From the NCBI GenBank assembly GCA_029880855.1, contig JAOUNS010000002.1, positions 62,001 to 126,000 on the forward strand: a stretch of 64,000 bases of DNA, written 5' to 3'. Each line of letters begins with the position of its first letter. Position 1 is the stretch's first letter. This DNA is from Gammaproteobacteria bacterium. GTDB taxonomy: Bacteria > Pseudomonadota > Gammaproteobacteria > UBA6429 > Thiohalophilaceae. Shown in pieces: positions 36,203 through 43,846 of this stretch. The notes below the pieces were generated by a model. It saw only the letters and a program-made list of their open reading frames with translations. It was not told the DNA's origin and did no database searches. A program made the position numbers and the translations under genes.

Positions 36203-36271
36203 GTAACTATGGCAGACGATAAAGACTTGCAGGAAGTGAATCTGTAACTTTTCACACATTCACCATAAAAA

Positions 36272-36299
36272 AAAACAGGATAAACGATTATCCTGTTTT
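36272..36299 (-). terminator. Terminator after dsrE2
   Basis: AAAACAGGATA / TATCCTGTTTT, 11-bp stem with a 6-base loop, followed on the minus strand by an unbroken T run (complement of the A tract from 36267). Strong intrinsic terminator. Confidence 0.85.
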
Positions 36300-36327
36300 C
36301 TTGTGTCTGAGCGGAAGAATATGCTGT

Positions 36328-36807
36328 TTAGATAAACAGGCAAATATCCGATTCGCCGGCAAACTCAAAAAAGGTGGCCGCGCCGCCGTATTCCAGCCCG
36401 TCGATAAAATCAGATGTTTTGAGATCAAACAGATCAACGGTCATCTGACAGGCGATCATTTTGACTTCCAGTTCCGTGCACATTGAACGCAACTCTTCAA
36501 GGCTGGCCACACCCTTTTTCTTCATTTTGGACTTCATCATCATGGTCATGATGCTTTCCATGCCGGGAATTGCAGTGCCAATTACCGGAAACCACTTGTC
36601 CATCCCCATCGGCATGGGCATGCCGGGGTTACCCAACGGACTGACCTTGACGTTGATGTTCTTCTTCAGCAATTGCAGACCATAGAAGGTGAAAAAGATT
36701 TGCACTTCATAACCCAGTGCTGCTGCTGTTGATGAGAGGATGAATGGCGGATAGCCCCAGTCCAGGGTACCCTTGGTCGCAATAATGGCAAGTTTTTTGT
36801 TAGACAT
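36328..36807 (-). CDS. dsrE2: DsrE2-type sulfur-carrier/peroxiredoxin-like protein
   Basis: 159 residues of the DsrE/DsrF-like superfamily, subgroup DsrE2. Seen: KLAIIATKGTLDWGYPPFILSSTAAALGYEVQIFFTFYGLQLL (Rossmann-like start), the Met/Gly-rich insert NPGMPMPMGMDKWFPV that may dip into the membrane, and the conserved Cys in VKMIACQMTVDLF, which would carry a persulfide. DsrE2 is usually encoded with TusA and a rhodanese in sulfur oxidisers and takes part in cytoplasmic sulfur trafficking. Here TusA lies 91 bases upstream; no rhodanese is adjacent. Confidence 0.88.
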   Translation of the reverse strand: MSNKKLAIIATKGTLDWGYPPFILSSTAAALGYEVQIFFTFYGLQLLKKNINVKVSPLGNPGMPMPMGMDKWFPVIGTAIPGMESIMTMMMKSKMKKKGVASLEELRSMCTELEVKMIACQMTVDLFDLKTSDFIDGLEYGGAATFFEFAGESDICLFI

Positions 36808-36898
36808 GGCACACCTCCGGTTCCAGCATTGTTAATAATAGACCAGATTCGACCGGCATCCCTGCCGCTCCGAACCCGCAATGCCGGTTTAGGCTTTA

Positions 36899-37129
36899 TC
36901 AGGCTTTCTTAATCAGGAAGAAAAATTTGCCGCCTTCCTCTTTGGATTCCATCAGCTCATTGCCTGTCTGCTTGGAAAAGGCTTCAAAATCCTTAACTGA
37001 ACCTGGATCAGTTGCAATGATGTGCAAGACCTGGCCGCCAGACATACCGGCCAGTGTTTTCTTGGCGCGCAGGATAGGCAGTGGGCAGTTCAGACCGGAG
37101 GCGTCAAGTTCTTGATCAAATGATGCCAT
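36899..37129 (-). CDS. tusA: TusA-type sulfur carrier protein
   Basis: 76 residues; ATG 37129 follows TTGAGGAGAACTACAA. Two-layer alpha/beta fold with the hallmark persulfide-forming Cys in DASGLNCPLPILRAKKTL (CPxP motif) and the following IATDPGSVKDFEAF. Passes sulfane sulfur between proteins, here probably with DsrE2 and, in sulfur oxidisers, to the Hdr or Dsr system (neither is in this window). Leads the tusA-dsrE2 unit. Confidence 0.95.
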   Translation of the reverse strand: MASFDQELDASGLNCPLPILRAKKTLAGMSGGQVLHIIATDPGSVKDFEAFSKQTGNELMESKEEGGKFFFLIKKA

Positions 37130-37523
37130 TTGTAGTTCTCCTCAAAATTTATATCGAAAAAAAAGTTGGTGAATAAGCTGTATTAGAATTTAAAGCCATA
37201 CTTATATGACATTTATCTTGTGTGTGACAAGACTTTTTTTCTTTTAATCTCCCGGATCCCCCGTATACACGTACTTTTTTTACCTATACCGGCGAACAAT
37301 ACTGACGGATCCCTGTACGATATTAATTTTTCATATTCTTTCAACAAGTTAGTAAATTATCTTATTTGATGATGGTGTCATCTCACCTGACAGGGATATT
37401 TTCTGCGGGCATGTTGTCCCACAAACGAGTAGAATTTAAGCAATACTTACAGGGCTTTATTGTCTCAAATTAGTGCATTACATTATTTTCCAGTGACACA
37501 AACGGCAAACTCCTCCGACATAC
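37130..37523. other. 394-base divergent intergenic region between tusA and bepA
   Basis: AT-rich. On the left is the tusA promoter with a small palindrome at its -35. For bepA the best I find is TTGTCT (37460-37465) with a poor TTATTT at 17 bases, which I do not call. No ORF or RNA structure is evident in the rest. Confidence 0.5.
37201..37230 (-). promoter_or_regulatory. Promoter of tusA-dsrE2 with palindrome over the -35
   Basis: On the minus strand TTGTCA (complement of 37225-37230), 18-base spacer, TATAAG (complement of 37201-37206). The -35 lies within the inverted repeat CTTGT-N5-ACAAG (37217-37231), a possible regulator site. Confidence 0.5.
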
Positions 37524-39005
37524 ATGGTAAAGACGCAGGCTACAAACACACTCTCTACGTTGTTCAGTATCTGTCTCCTGTTCTCACTGGTGACATCAGG
37601 ATACGCGGATACCGAGCGCGTCCTGATCCCTGACATGGGTAATCAGGCTGACAGCAGCATCGGGCCGCTTGAAGAAAAACGTACCGGTGAAGCGGTCATT
37701 CGCAATATCCGGCGGGCAGGACAGATCATTGATGATCCCCTGCTTGAGAATTATCTCAATCACCTCGGTTTCAGTCTCGTTGCCGTCAGTAACACCAATG
37801 ATCGGGATTTCCGGTTTTTTATGCTGAATGACCGGGATATCAATGCCTTTGCACTGCCCGGCGGTTTCATCGGTGTCAATTACGGCCTGATTTTGGCGGC
37901 TCATTCCGAGAGTGAGCTCGCATCAGTACTGGCCCACGAAATTGCCCACATCACTCAACGCCATCATGCCCGGGTCTATGCCATGGGAGACCGGCAAATC
38001 CCTATTGTCGCCGCCTTGATTGCAGCCATGATCCTTGGTGCAAACGATAGTGAAATAGGTGAGGCCGCCCTGGCGACTGCGGCCGCCGCCTCCGTGCAAG
38101 AGCAGATCAACTTTACGCGCAGTAATGAAAAAGAAGCAGACCGAATTGGTATCAGCATGCTGGCCGCCGCCGGTTATTCGCCTGAAGCCATGGCGACATT
38201 TTTTGATCGACTGGATCAGGCCTCCCGTCTGCACGGACCGCAGGCACCGGAATTTTTACGCACACACCCGGTAAACACATCACGTATCGCCGATGCAAAA
38301 AACCGCGCAACCCAGCTGCCCAAGGCTGAGATGCAAACTGAAAGTGATTTTCACCATGCCCGCGCACGAATCCGCGCACTCGCCCACTACAATAAAAAAA
38401 CAGCGATTAGTGAATTTGAGAAAAATCTGAAATCCGGCAGTTATCAACACAAGGAAGCGGAGCAATACGGATATGTATTGGCGCTGTTACGTGCGGATAA
38501 CCACAAGCAGGCACGCAAAATCATGGAACCCTTGCTGGCCAAAGACCCTCAACGTATCGCTTACATCATTGCGATGGCCGACATCGAAGCCAGTTCAAAG
38601 CAAACGCAAAAAGCCGGCGAAGTCTATCGCAAAGCCCTGGAGTTATATCCCGGCAACAAAGTCATCACCTACTATTACACGCGATACATGATCGATACGG
38701 AGCAATTCGCAAAGGCCAAAGAACTGCTGCGTGAACAAATGCGCACGCCGGTTGATTTCCCTACACTTTACCGGCTTTTATCCCGTGCAGAAGCGGCATT
38801 GGGTAATGAGAGCGCCGCCCATGAAGCCATGGCGGAATATTATTATTTATCAGGCCAACTGCATCAGGCCATTAGTCAAATAGAACTTGCCATTAAAACC
38901 AATCACAAAGATGATTTTTACAGAACAACTCAAATGGAAGCAAAATTGCAGCAATATCAAAGCGAGATAATACAACCGGGCAATCAGCCGGTCATGAATC
39001 GATAA
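37524..39005 (+). CDS. bepA: BepA-type periplasmic M48 metalloprotease/chaperone
   Basis: 493 residues. Signal peptide to about residue 28, then a peptidase M48 domain with the zinc motif HEIAHITQRH (about residues 135-144) and the third ligand Glu in NEKEADRIGI, followed by a TPR-rich C-terminal half (from about 265). E. coli BepA (YfgC) degrades or assists misfolded outer-membrane proteins such as LptD at the Bam complex. Expected to be periplasmic. The gene stands alone, divergent from tusA, with no clear Shine-Dalgarno before ATG 37524. Confidence 0.93.
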   Translation: MVKTQATNTLSTLFSICLLFSLVTSGYADTERVLIPDMGNQADSSIGPLEEKRTGEAVIRNIRRAGQIIDDPLLENYLNHLGFSLVAVSNTNDRDFRFFMLNDRDINAFALPGGFIGVNYGLILAAHSESELASVLAHEIAHITQRHHARVYAMGDRQIPIVAALIAAMILGANDSEIGEAALATAAAASVQEQINFTRSNEKEADRIGISMLAAAGYSPEAMATFFDRLDQASRLHGPQAPEFLRTHPVNTSRIADAKNRATQLPKAEMQTESDFHHARARIRALAHYNKKTAISEFEKNLKSGSYQHKEAEQYGYVLALLRADNHKQARKIMEPLLAKDPQRIAYIIAMADIEASSKQTQKAGEVYRKALELYPGNKVITYYYTRYMIDTEQFAKAKELLREQMRTPVDFPTLYRLLSRAEAALGNESAAHEAMAEYYYLSGQLHQAISQIELAIKTNHKDDFYRTTQMEAKLQQYQSEIIQPGNQPVMNR

Positions 39006-39082
39006 CCTTTCATATTGCGATCAATGTGTACTTTCAACAAGTATATAAGTTTTTCCTAATTCTCTAATAATCAAGCAGCCCC

Positions 39083-39110
39083 TTGTCATTGCATACCTTT
39101 CATGTATGCT
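39083..39110 (+). promoter_or_regulatory. Promoter of soxXYZA
   Basis: TTGTCA (39083-39088), 16-base spacer, TATGCT (39105-39110), about 105 bases upstream of soxX. The spacer and -10 are covered by a palindrome (39091-39109). Confidence 0.55.
39091..39109. promoter_or_regulatory. Palindrome GCATAC-N7-GTATGC over the sox promoter
   Basis: Perfect 6-bp arms at 39091-39096 and 39104-39109. Because it covers the spacer and most of the -10, a bound protein would block RNA polymerase. In several sulfur oxidisers an ArsR-family SoxR represses sox genes; whether this is such a site is inference. Confidence 0.45.
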
Positions 39111-39214
39111 AGGGACCTTTACGGCACAGTAAGTAAAGTAAGTGCTGTGGAATAATAAAATTTTCATTCAGCCCCAAGGCTGATATTTTGTGACAATGAT
39201 GAGGAGGAAACCCC

Positions 39215-39574
39215 ATGCGGAAGCCCGCTCAACTACTATTGGCAGCAAGCGCAATCGCCATGATGCTTGGTACAACCATGTTACCAGCTACCGCTGTTGC
39301 TGCCAGCGCTGAAGAAGGCAAAAAGATCGCAGAAGACCGAAAAAAAGGTAACTGTGTATCCTGCCATTTCTATCAAGGAGCCGAGATGGCAGGCACGCCT
39401 GGTCCGGCGTTCGTTGCCATGAAGGATCGCTTCCCTGACAGAGCAAAACTGGCCGCCCAGATTTCTGATCCAACCAAAGCCAATCCGAATACCCTCATGC
39501 CTCCCTTTGGCAAACACGGGATTCTGAAGCCGGATGAAATCGATGCCATCGTTGAATGGCTCTACACTCTGTAA
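39215..39574 (+). CDS. soxX: SoxX, monohaem cytochrome c subunit of SoxXA
   Basis: 119 residues; ATG 39215 follows GAGGAGGAAACCCC. Signal peptide (cleavage near AVA/ASA). Haem c site CVSCH and distal Met in TLMPPFGKHGIL. With SoxA it couples thiosulfate oxidatively to the SoxY cysteine in the periplasm and passes electrons to the chain. First gene of soxXYZA. Confidence 0.95.
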   Translation: MRKPAQLLLAASAIAMMLGTTMLPATAVAASAEEGKKIAEDRKKGNCVSCHFYQGAEMAGTPGPAFVAMKDRFPDRAKLAAQISDPTKANPNTLMPPFGKHGILKPDEIDAIVEWLYTL

Positions 39575-39624
39575 GGCTGATATCCACATAAATAACTGAA
39601 TAATTTTTTGGGAGAATTTTAATT

Positions 39625-40086
39625 ATGCAACGCAGAAGCTTTTTGAAAGGCACGCTGGCCGGTGGCACCGTTGCCGTCGCCATGGGCGCCGGTCTGTTAA
39701 GCCCCCGTCAGGTACTGGCCGCCTGGCCGGCATCCGCCTTTAACGCCAAATCCGTGAACGACGCCATGGGCGGTCTGTTCGGCACCGCCGACAACACCCC
39801 CAGCAACAAGATCCAGATCAAGGCCCCCGATATCGCTGAAAACGGCGCGGTGGTTCCGGTCTCTGTCACCACCAGTCTGGCCGCCACGTCCATCGCTATT
39901 GTGGCGGAAAAGAACGGTCAGCCGCTGGCGGCCAACTTTGAACTGTCCGGCAGCGCCAAGGGCGATGTCGCCACCCGCATCAAGATGGGCAAGACCTCCG
40001 ATGTGATTGCAGTCGTCAAATCCGGCGGCAAGCTGTTTACAGCGCGCAAGAACGTGAAGGTCACCATCGGTGGCTGCGGCGGTTAA
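39625..40086 (+). CDS. soxY: SoxY, sulfur-carrying subunit of SoxYZ
   Basis: 153 residues; GGGAG precedes ATG 39625. Twin-arginine-like signal (RRSFLKG then hydrophobic stretch, cleavage near VLA/AWP). The C-terminus is GGCGG, the flexible arm whose Cys carries the thiosulfate-derived sulfur intermediates. Exported folded, together with SoxZ. The local DNA is GC-richer than the neighbourhood, in line with high expression codon use. Confidence 0.97.
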   Translation: MQRRSFLKGTLAGGTVAVAMGAGLLSPRQVLAAWPASAFNAKSVNDAMGGLFGTADNTPSNKIQIKAPDIAENGAVVPVSVTTSLAATSIAIVAEKNGQPLAANFELSGSAKGDVATRIKMGKTSDVIAVVKSGGKLFTARKNVKVTIGGCGG

Positions 40087-40108
40087 GAGACTTAGAGGAG
40101 ATAACACA

Positions 40109-40423
40109 ATGGCAAATTCAATCCGTATTCGCGCCAAGGCATCCGCCGGCGAAGCCACCGTCAAGGCCCTGATCACCCATCCCATGGAAACAGGTCTGCG
40201 CAAAGACAAAAAGACCGGCGACAAAATCCCGGCCCACTACATCACTGAAGTCAAAGGCGAACACAACGGCAAGACCGTCGTCGTTGCCCAGTGGGGACCC
40301 GCGGTATCCAAAAACCCGTACATCGCTTTTGTCTTCGCCGGCGCCAAACCGGGTGACAGCGTCAAACTGTCCTGGGTCGATAACCAGGGCAAGAGCGATA
40401 CTGCTGAAGCGAAAATCAAATAA
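40109..40423 (+). CDS. soxZ: SoxZ, partner subunit of SoxYZ
   Basis: 104 residues from ATG 40109 with GAGGAG 8 bases upstream; the longer frame from 40070 overlaps soxY and is rejected. Immunoglobulin-like beta fold: SIRIRAKASAGEATVKALITHPMETG, then AQWGPAVSKNPYIAFVF and GDSVKLSWVDNQG. It lacks a signal peptide and is co-exported with SoxY by the Tat route. Confidence 0.97.
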   Translation: MANSIRIRAKASAGEATVKALITHPMETGLRKDKKTGDKIPAHYITEVKGEHNGKTVVVAQWGPAVSKNPYIAFVFAGAKPGDSVKLSWVDNQGKSDTAEAKIK

Positions 40424-40462
40424 CCACCTGAATCAATATTGAGGAAACAGGAGTTAATCATT

Positions 40463-41332
40463 ATGAAAAAACTAATCATTGCAGCGATGGCAATTGCAAT
40501 TGCCGCCCCGCTGGCGGCGGTACAGGCCTCGCCAAAATCCGACCTGGAAAACATGCGCAGCCTGATGTTCAAGAAGTTTCCGGGTGTAAAACTGGCTGAA
40601 TACGGCAATGGTGTATATGCCATTGACAAAGTACGCTACGATGAATGGAAAAGTATGGAAGACGATTTCCCGCCTTATGAACCCGGTCTGGAAACCGGTG
40701 AAAAGCTGTTTAAGAAATACAATGTGGGCAAGTGCTTCCCCAAAGGCGGCATTGGCATCAAGCAGGACTATCCAAAGTTCAACGCAAAATCCGGTGAAGT
40801 GGAAACACTGGAAGGCGAACTGATGAAGTGCCTGAAGAAAAATGGTGTTGATCTCAAAGCTGAAAAACTGTCTTTCAAAAAGGGCAAGTTTGCCGCAATC
40901 GCTGCCTGGATGGCCTACAAATCCCGCGGCAACAAGATCAACGTCGTTGTTCCCAATGATCCACGCGCCATGGCGATCTATAACAAGGGTCGTGAGTTCT
41001 TCTATGCCAAACGCGGCCAGTTGAACTTCTCCTGTGCCGATTGCCATGTTCACAACCCCGGCGCAATGCTGCGCACCATGAAACTGAGTCCCGTTATTGG
41101 TCAGACCAGCCATTTCCCGGCCTACCGCAAGAAATGGCAGGGCGGCGGCGGCAACCCTGAATTGGCCGGTTTCGGTACCTTGCAACGTCGCTACGGCGGT
41201 TGTAACAAGATGGTTCGTGCCCAACCGCTGAAGTTCAAGGGTGGTCAGCATCCGACTTATGTGGCTCTGGAATACTTCCATACCCATCTGAGTAACGGTG
41301 TACCCATCAACGCACCGGGCACCCGCCAGTAA
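40463..41332 (+). CDS. soxA: SoxA, catalytic cytochrome c subunit of SoxXA (monohaem form)
   Basis: 289 residues from ATG 40463 with AGGAG upstream. Signal peptide to about residue 22. One haem c motif is visible (CADCH, in LNFSCADCHVHNPG); the N-terminal haem site of dihaem SoxA is missing, and two single Cys (GKCFPKGG and MKCLKKNG) stand in that region and probably form the disulfide typical of monohaem SoxA. The active-site Cys that becomes the persulfide haem ligand is in RRYGGCNKMVRAQP. Last gene of the operon; a terminator follows and there is no soxB. Confidence 0.96.
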   Translation: MKKLIIAAMAIAIAAPLAAVQASPKSDLENMRSLMFKKFPGVKLAEYGNGVYAIDKVRYDEWKSMEDDFPPYEPGLETGEKLFKKYNVGKCFPKGGIGIKQDYPKFNAKSGEVETLEGELMKCLKKNGVDLKAEKLSFKKGKFAAIAAWMAYKSRGNKINVVVPNDPRAMAIYNKGREFFYAKRGQLNFSCADCHVHNPGAMLRTMKLSPVIGQTSHFPAYRKKWQGGGGNPELAGFGTLQRRYGGCNKMVRAQPLKFKGGQHPTYVALEYFHTHLSNGVPINAPGTRQ

Positions 41333-41350
41333 GTTTCAGACTTCTGAAAC

Positions 41351-41379
41351 AAAAAGCCCGGCTCTGCCGGGCTTTTTTT
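41351..41379 (+). terminator. Terminator of soxXYZA
   Basis: AGCCCGGC / GCCGGGCT, 8-bp stem with a TCT loop (41363-41365), A run before and seven T after. Strong intrinsic terminator 18 bases after the soxA stop. Confidence 0.9.
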
Positions 41380-41550
41380 GTCTGTTCCTTTTCTTTTCCG
41401 GAGCCTGGTTTTCTTCCGCACCCGCCGACTGAACCACCCTGTATTGCCCTTACCGAATCAAATTTCCGGGTTTCCAGATGCGTGCGGAGCCAACCTCACG
41501 CCGCCGCGCTCTCCGTGTCAAACTGTGCAATCTCCTGCTGCAATAACGAA

Positions 41551-41574
41551 AAAGCCCGGCTGCAGCCGGGCTTT
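41551..41574 (-). terminator. Terminator of the SulP gene
   Basis: AAAGCCCGGC-TGCA-GCCGGGCTTT, a perfect palindrome. On the minus strand, after the sulP stop at 41600, it ends in a T run. Its arms share the core AGCCCGGC with the sox terminator 200 bases away. Confidence 0.85.
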
Positions 41575-41599
41575 CCGTGGATCTCTGCATCCGTTGTCA

Positions 41600-43414
41600 C
41601 TACACCTGGGTCGCACGCGCCTTACCCTGGAAGATGTTGGGCATCAACAAAGGTGTCTCATTTTCGGTCTCGGTATTTTCATTTGCCACCGCGGCCCCCC
41701 TGTTTTTCCAAATGCGCTCGTAGATGGCCTCCAGCGCCATATCTTCCGTGGCATAGATATTATCCCTGCCGATGACATCAAACAGTTTGGTGCGGTGCAT
41801 GACACGCAGGACCTGCCGTTTCAGGCCGCTGAAGGCAATGGTGATACCGCTGTCCGACAGGCGTTCAATCACATGCCGCAGCACCTCTTCACCCGAGGCA
41901 TCCAGTTCGTTAATACCGTCACCCACCACCAGGATATATTTTGCCTCCTTGTTGTTCGCCGCCGCTTCCAGAATGGCGTCTTCAAAATAGGAAACGTTGG
42001 CAAAATAGAGCGAGCCATCGAAACGAATCGCCACAACCCGTTTGTCGGTCGGCAATTCAGGGTAAACCGTAATATCACGCAAAGTACCATCCTGATGGCG
42101 CCCCAACAGGGCCACGCGAGGACTCATGGTGCGATACAGGTAGAACATGATCGACAGGCCCGCCCCGACCAGGATCCCCTGATCCAGGTGTGGCGCAAAA
42201 CCAAGCGTTGCGCCAAAAGTGACGGCAGCAGCGATCCCGTCATGTTGATTCGCCTTCCAGGCATGTTTGATGGCGCTGAAGTTGATAAGACCGAACACCG
42301 CCATCATGATGACCGCAGCCAGGGTTGCCTTGGGCAAGTGATACAACAAGGGAGTCAGGAATAACAGGGTAACAACGACCAGCATCGCCGTAATAACCGA
42401 TGAAAAACCGGTTTTGGCGCCGGCATTCAGGTTCACTGCAGAGCGGGAGAAAGAACCGGAAGCCGGGTAAGACTGAAAGAAACTGCCGGCAATATTCCCC
42501 AACCCTTGCCCGATCAGCTCCTGATTCGGGTCGATACGATCCTGGGTTTTGGCTGCCATTGCTTTGGCGATGGAGATCGCCTCCATAAAACCAACCAGTG
42601 AAATCACAATGACACTGGAAAACAGCGCCCCAACCATATCCAGATCCAGTGCAGGCATGGCAAAACCGGGTAAACCTTGAGGGATAGAGCCCACCACCTT
42701 GCCACCCATTTTTTCAAAACCGATGATCCAGCTCAGTAAGGTGGTGATCACCACGGCCACGAGCACACCCGGCATCTTGGGTACGTAACGTCGCATGCCC
42801 CACATCAGGGCAAAGGCGCCTATCCCCATCATCAGCGTTACCATGTGGGTATCACCCAACTGTTGCAACACCCCCCAGATACGAACAGAAAGGAAATGAT
42901 CGCTGGGCGCACCGGGCATATTGACGCCAAAAATCTTGGATAGCTGCGACAGGCCGATCACCAGTGCGGCGGCATTGGTGAACCCGACGATCACCGGATG
43001 CGAAAGGAAATTGACGACCACACCGAGACGGAAGACCCCAAGGAAGAGCTGAAACATGCCCACCATCAAGGCCATGAACATGGCCAGCGGAATATATTGT
43101 GCCGCCAGGTCTGGATTAGACTGCGCTGTACCGCCTACCACCGTCGCCAGGGCTGTTGCCGTCATCAGGGACACCACCGCTACAGGGCCGGTCTGAAGCT
43201 GTCTGGAGGAGCCCCACAGCGCCGCGATCAATACGGGCAGAAATGAAATATAGAGTCCATATACTTCCGGTAGTCCGGCCAACTGGGCATACGCCATGGA
43301 CTGGGGGATCAAGACCAGGGCCACCGTTACACCGGCGATCAAATCCGCCTTCACCACTTCCGGATTGCGTAACTCGTGCATCCACTGAAGGAAGGGAAAC
43401 AGCCTGTATAGCAT
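41600..43414 (-). CDS. SulP-family anion permease with STAS domain
   Basis: 604 residues; ATG 43414 follows AAGGAGAACCC. The membrane part (about 10-420) starts with the SulP signature DLIAGVTVALVLIPQSMAYAQLAGLPEVYGLY and has ten or more helices; the STAS domain covers about 440-575 with the ELDASGEEVL loop. SulP proteins move sulfate, bicarbonate or other anions. Next to sox genes, sulfate export or uptake is reasonable, but bicarbonate is a real alternative in an autotroph and the sequence does not decide. Convergent with soxA. Confidence 0.92.
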   Translation of the reverse strand: MLYRLFPFLQWMHELRNPEVVKADLIAGVTVALVLIPQSMAYAQLAGLPEVYGLYISFLPVLIAALWGSSRQLQTGPVAVVSLMTATALATVVGGTAQSNPDLAAQYIPLAMFMALMVGMFQLFLGVFRLGVVVNFLSHPVIVGFTNAAALVIGLSQLSKIFGVNMPGAPSDHFLSVRIWGVLQQLGDTHMVTLMMGIGAFALMWGMRRYVPKMPGVLVAVVITTLLSWIIGFEKMGGKVVGSIPQGLPGFAMPALDLDMVGALFSSVIVISLVGFMEAISIAKAMAAKTQDRIDPNQELIGQGLGNIAGSFFQSYPASGSFSRSAVNLNAGAKTGFSSVITAMLVVVTLLFLTPLLYHLPKATLAAVIMMAVFGLINFSAIKHAWKANQHDGIAAAVTFGATLGFAPHLDQGILVGAGLSIMFYLYRTMSPRVALLGRHQDGTLRDITVYPELPTDKRVVAIRFDGSLYFANVSYFEDAILEAAANNKEAKYILVVGDGINELDASGEEVLRHVIERLSDSGITIAFSGLKRQVLRVMHRTKLFDVIGRDNIYATEDMALEAIYERIWKNRGAAVANENTETENETPLLMPNIFQGKARATQV

Positions 43415-43463
43415 GGGTTCTCCTTAAAATCTTTTTAATTGAAGAGTTTACGAGCTATTGCGC

Positions 43464-43493
43464 ATTGTAACAAAGCAGATAAGCTATTTCTAA
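43464..43493 (-). promoter_or_regulatory. Possible promoter of the SulP gene
   Basis: On the minus strand TTAGAA (complement of 43488-43493), 18-base spacer, TACAAT (complement of 43464-43469). Good -10, mediocre -35; about 50 bases upstream of ATG 43414. Confidence 0.35.
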
Positions 43494-43685
43494 CTATCAT
43501 AATTCGCGCTGACGCTTCGATCCACGAAATGTGAAGCCGTGGGTACGGCGGATATTGTGCAAATTGTATTTTATTTGAACGGGCACTCATCCGATGTCAC
43601 CGATGATAAATTTCCCACCGAAACAAATGGCATGTGAAACAATCTTAGTGCTTGTTGATGCGATATGCCCAAGAGGCCGGGAAAA

Positions 43686-43761
43686 TGGTGGGCCGTGTAG
43701 GATTCGAACCTACGACCAATTGGTTAAAAGCCAACTGCTCTACCGACTGAGCTAACGGCCC
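43686..43761 (-). tRNA. tRNA-Lys (anticodon TTT)
   Basis: 76 bases including encoded CCA (complement of 43686-43688). On the minus strand it starts GGGCCGTTAGCTCAG and has the anticodon loop CTTTTAA (anticodon TTT) and a T arm with GGTTCGAATCC; acceptor GGGCCGT pairs with ACGGCCC. It lies near queC, as in many gammaproteobacteria, here separated from it by the YeeE/YedE gene. Confidence 0.96.
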
Positions 43762-43846
43762 GCATGGGAGTTGAAAGAAGCGCGCATTTTACCGGACTCG
43801 ACCGGAATGGCAAGTCGATCGAGCCGGAAAAATACGGTTTTTTCGC

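Noticed and set aside
39160-39600. 11-base direct repeat AAGGCTGATAT before soxX and before soxY
   Set aside because: Short and only two copies; no stem or promoter context at either site, so chance is the simplest explanation.
41378-42364. 328-codon plus-strand ORF after soxA
   Set aside because: It begins after the sox terminator, runs opposite the SulP coding region and contains the SulP terminator hairpin.
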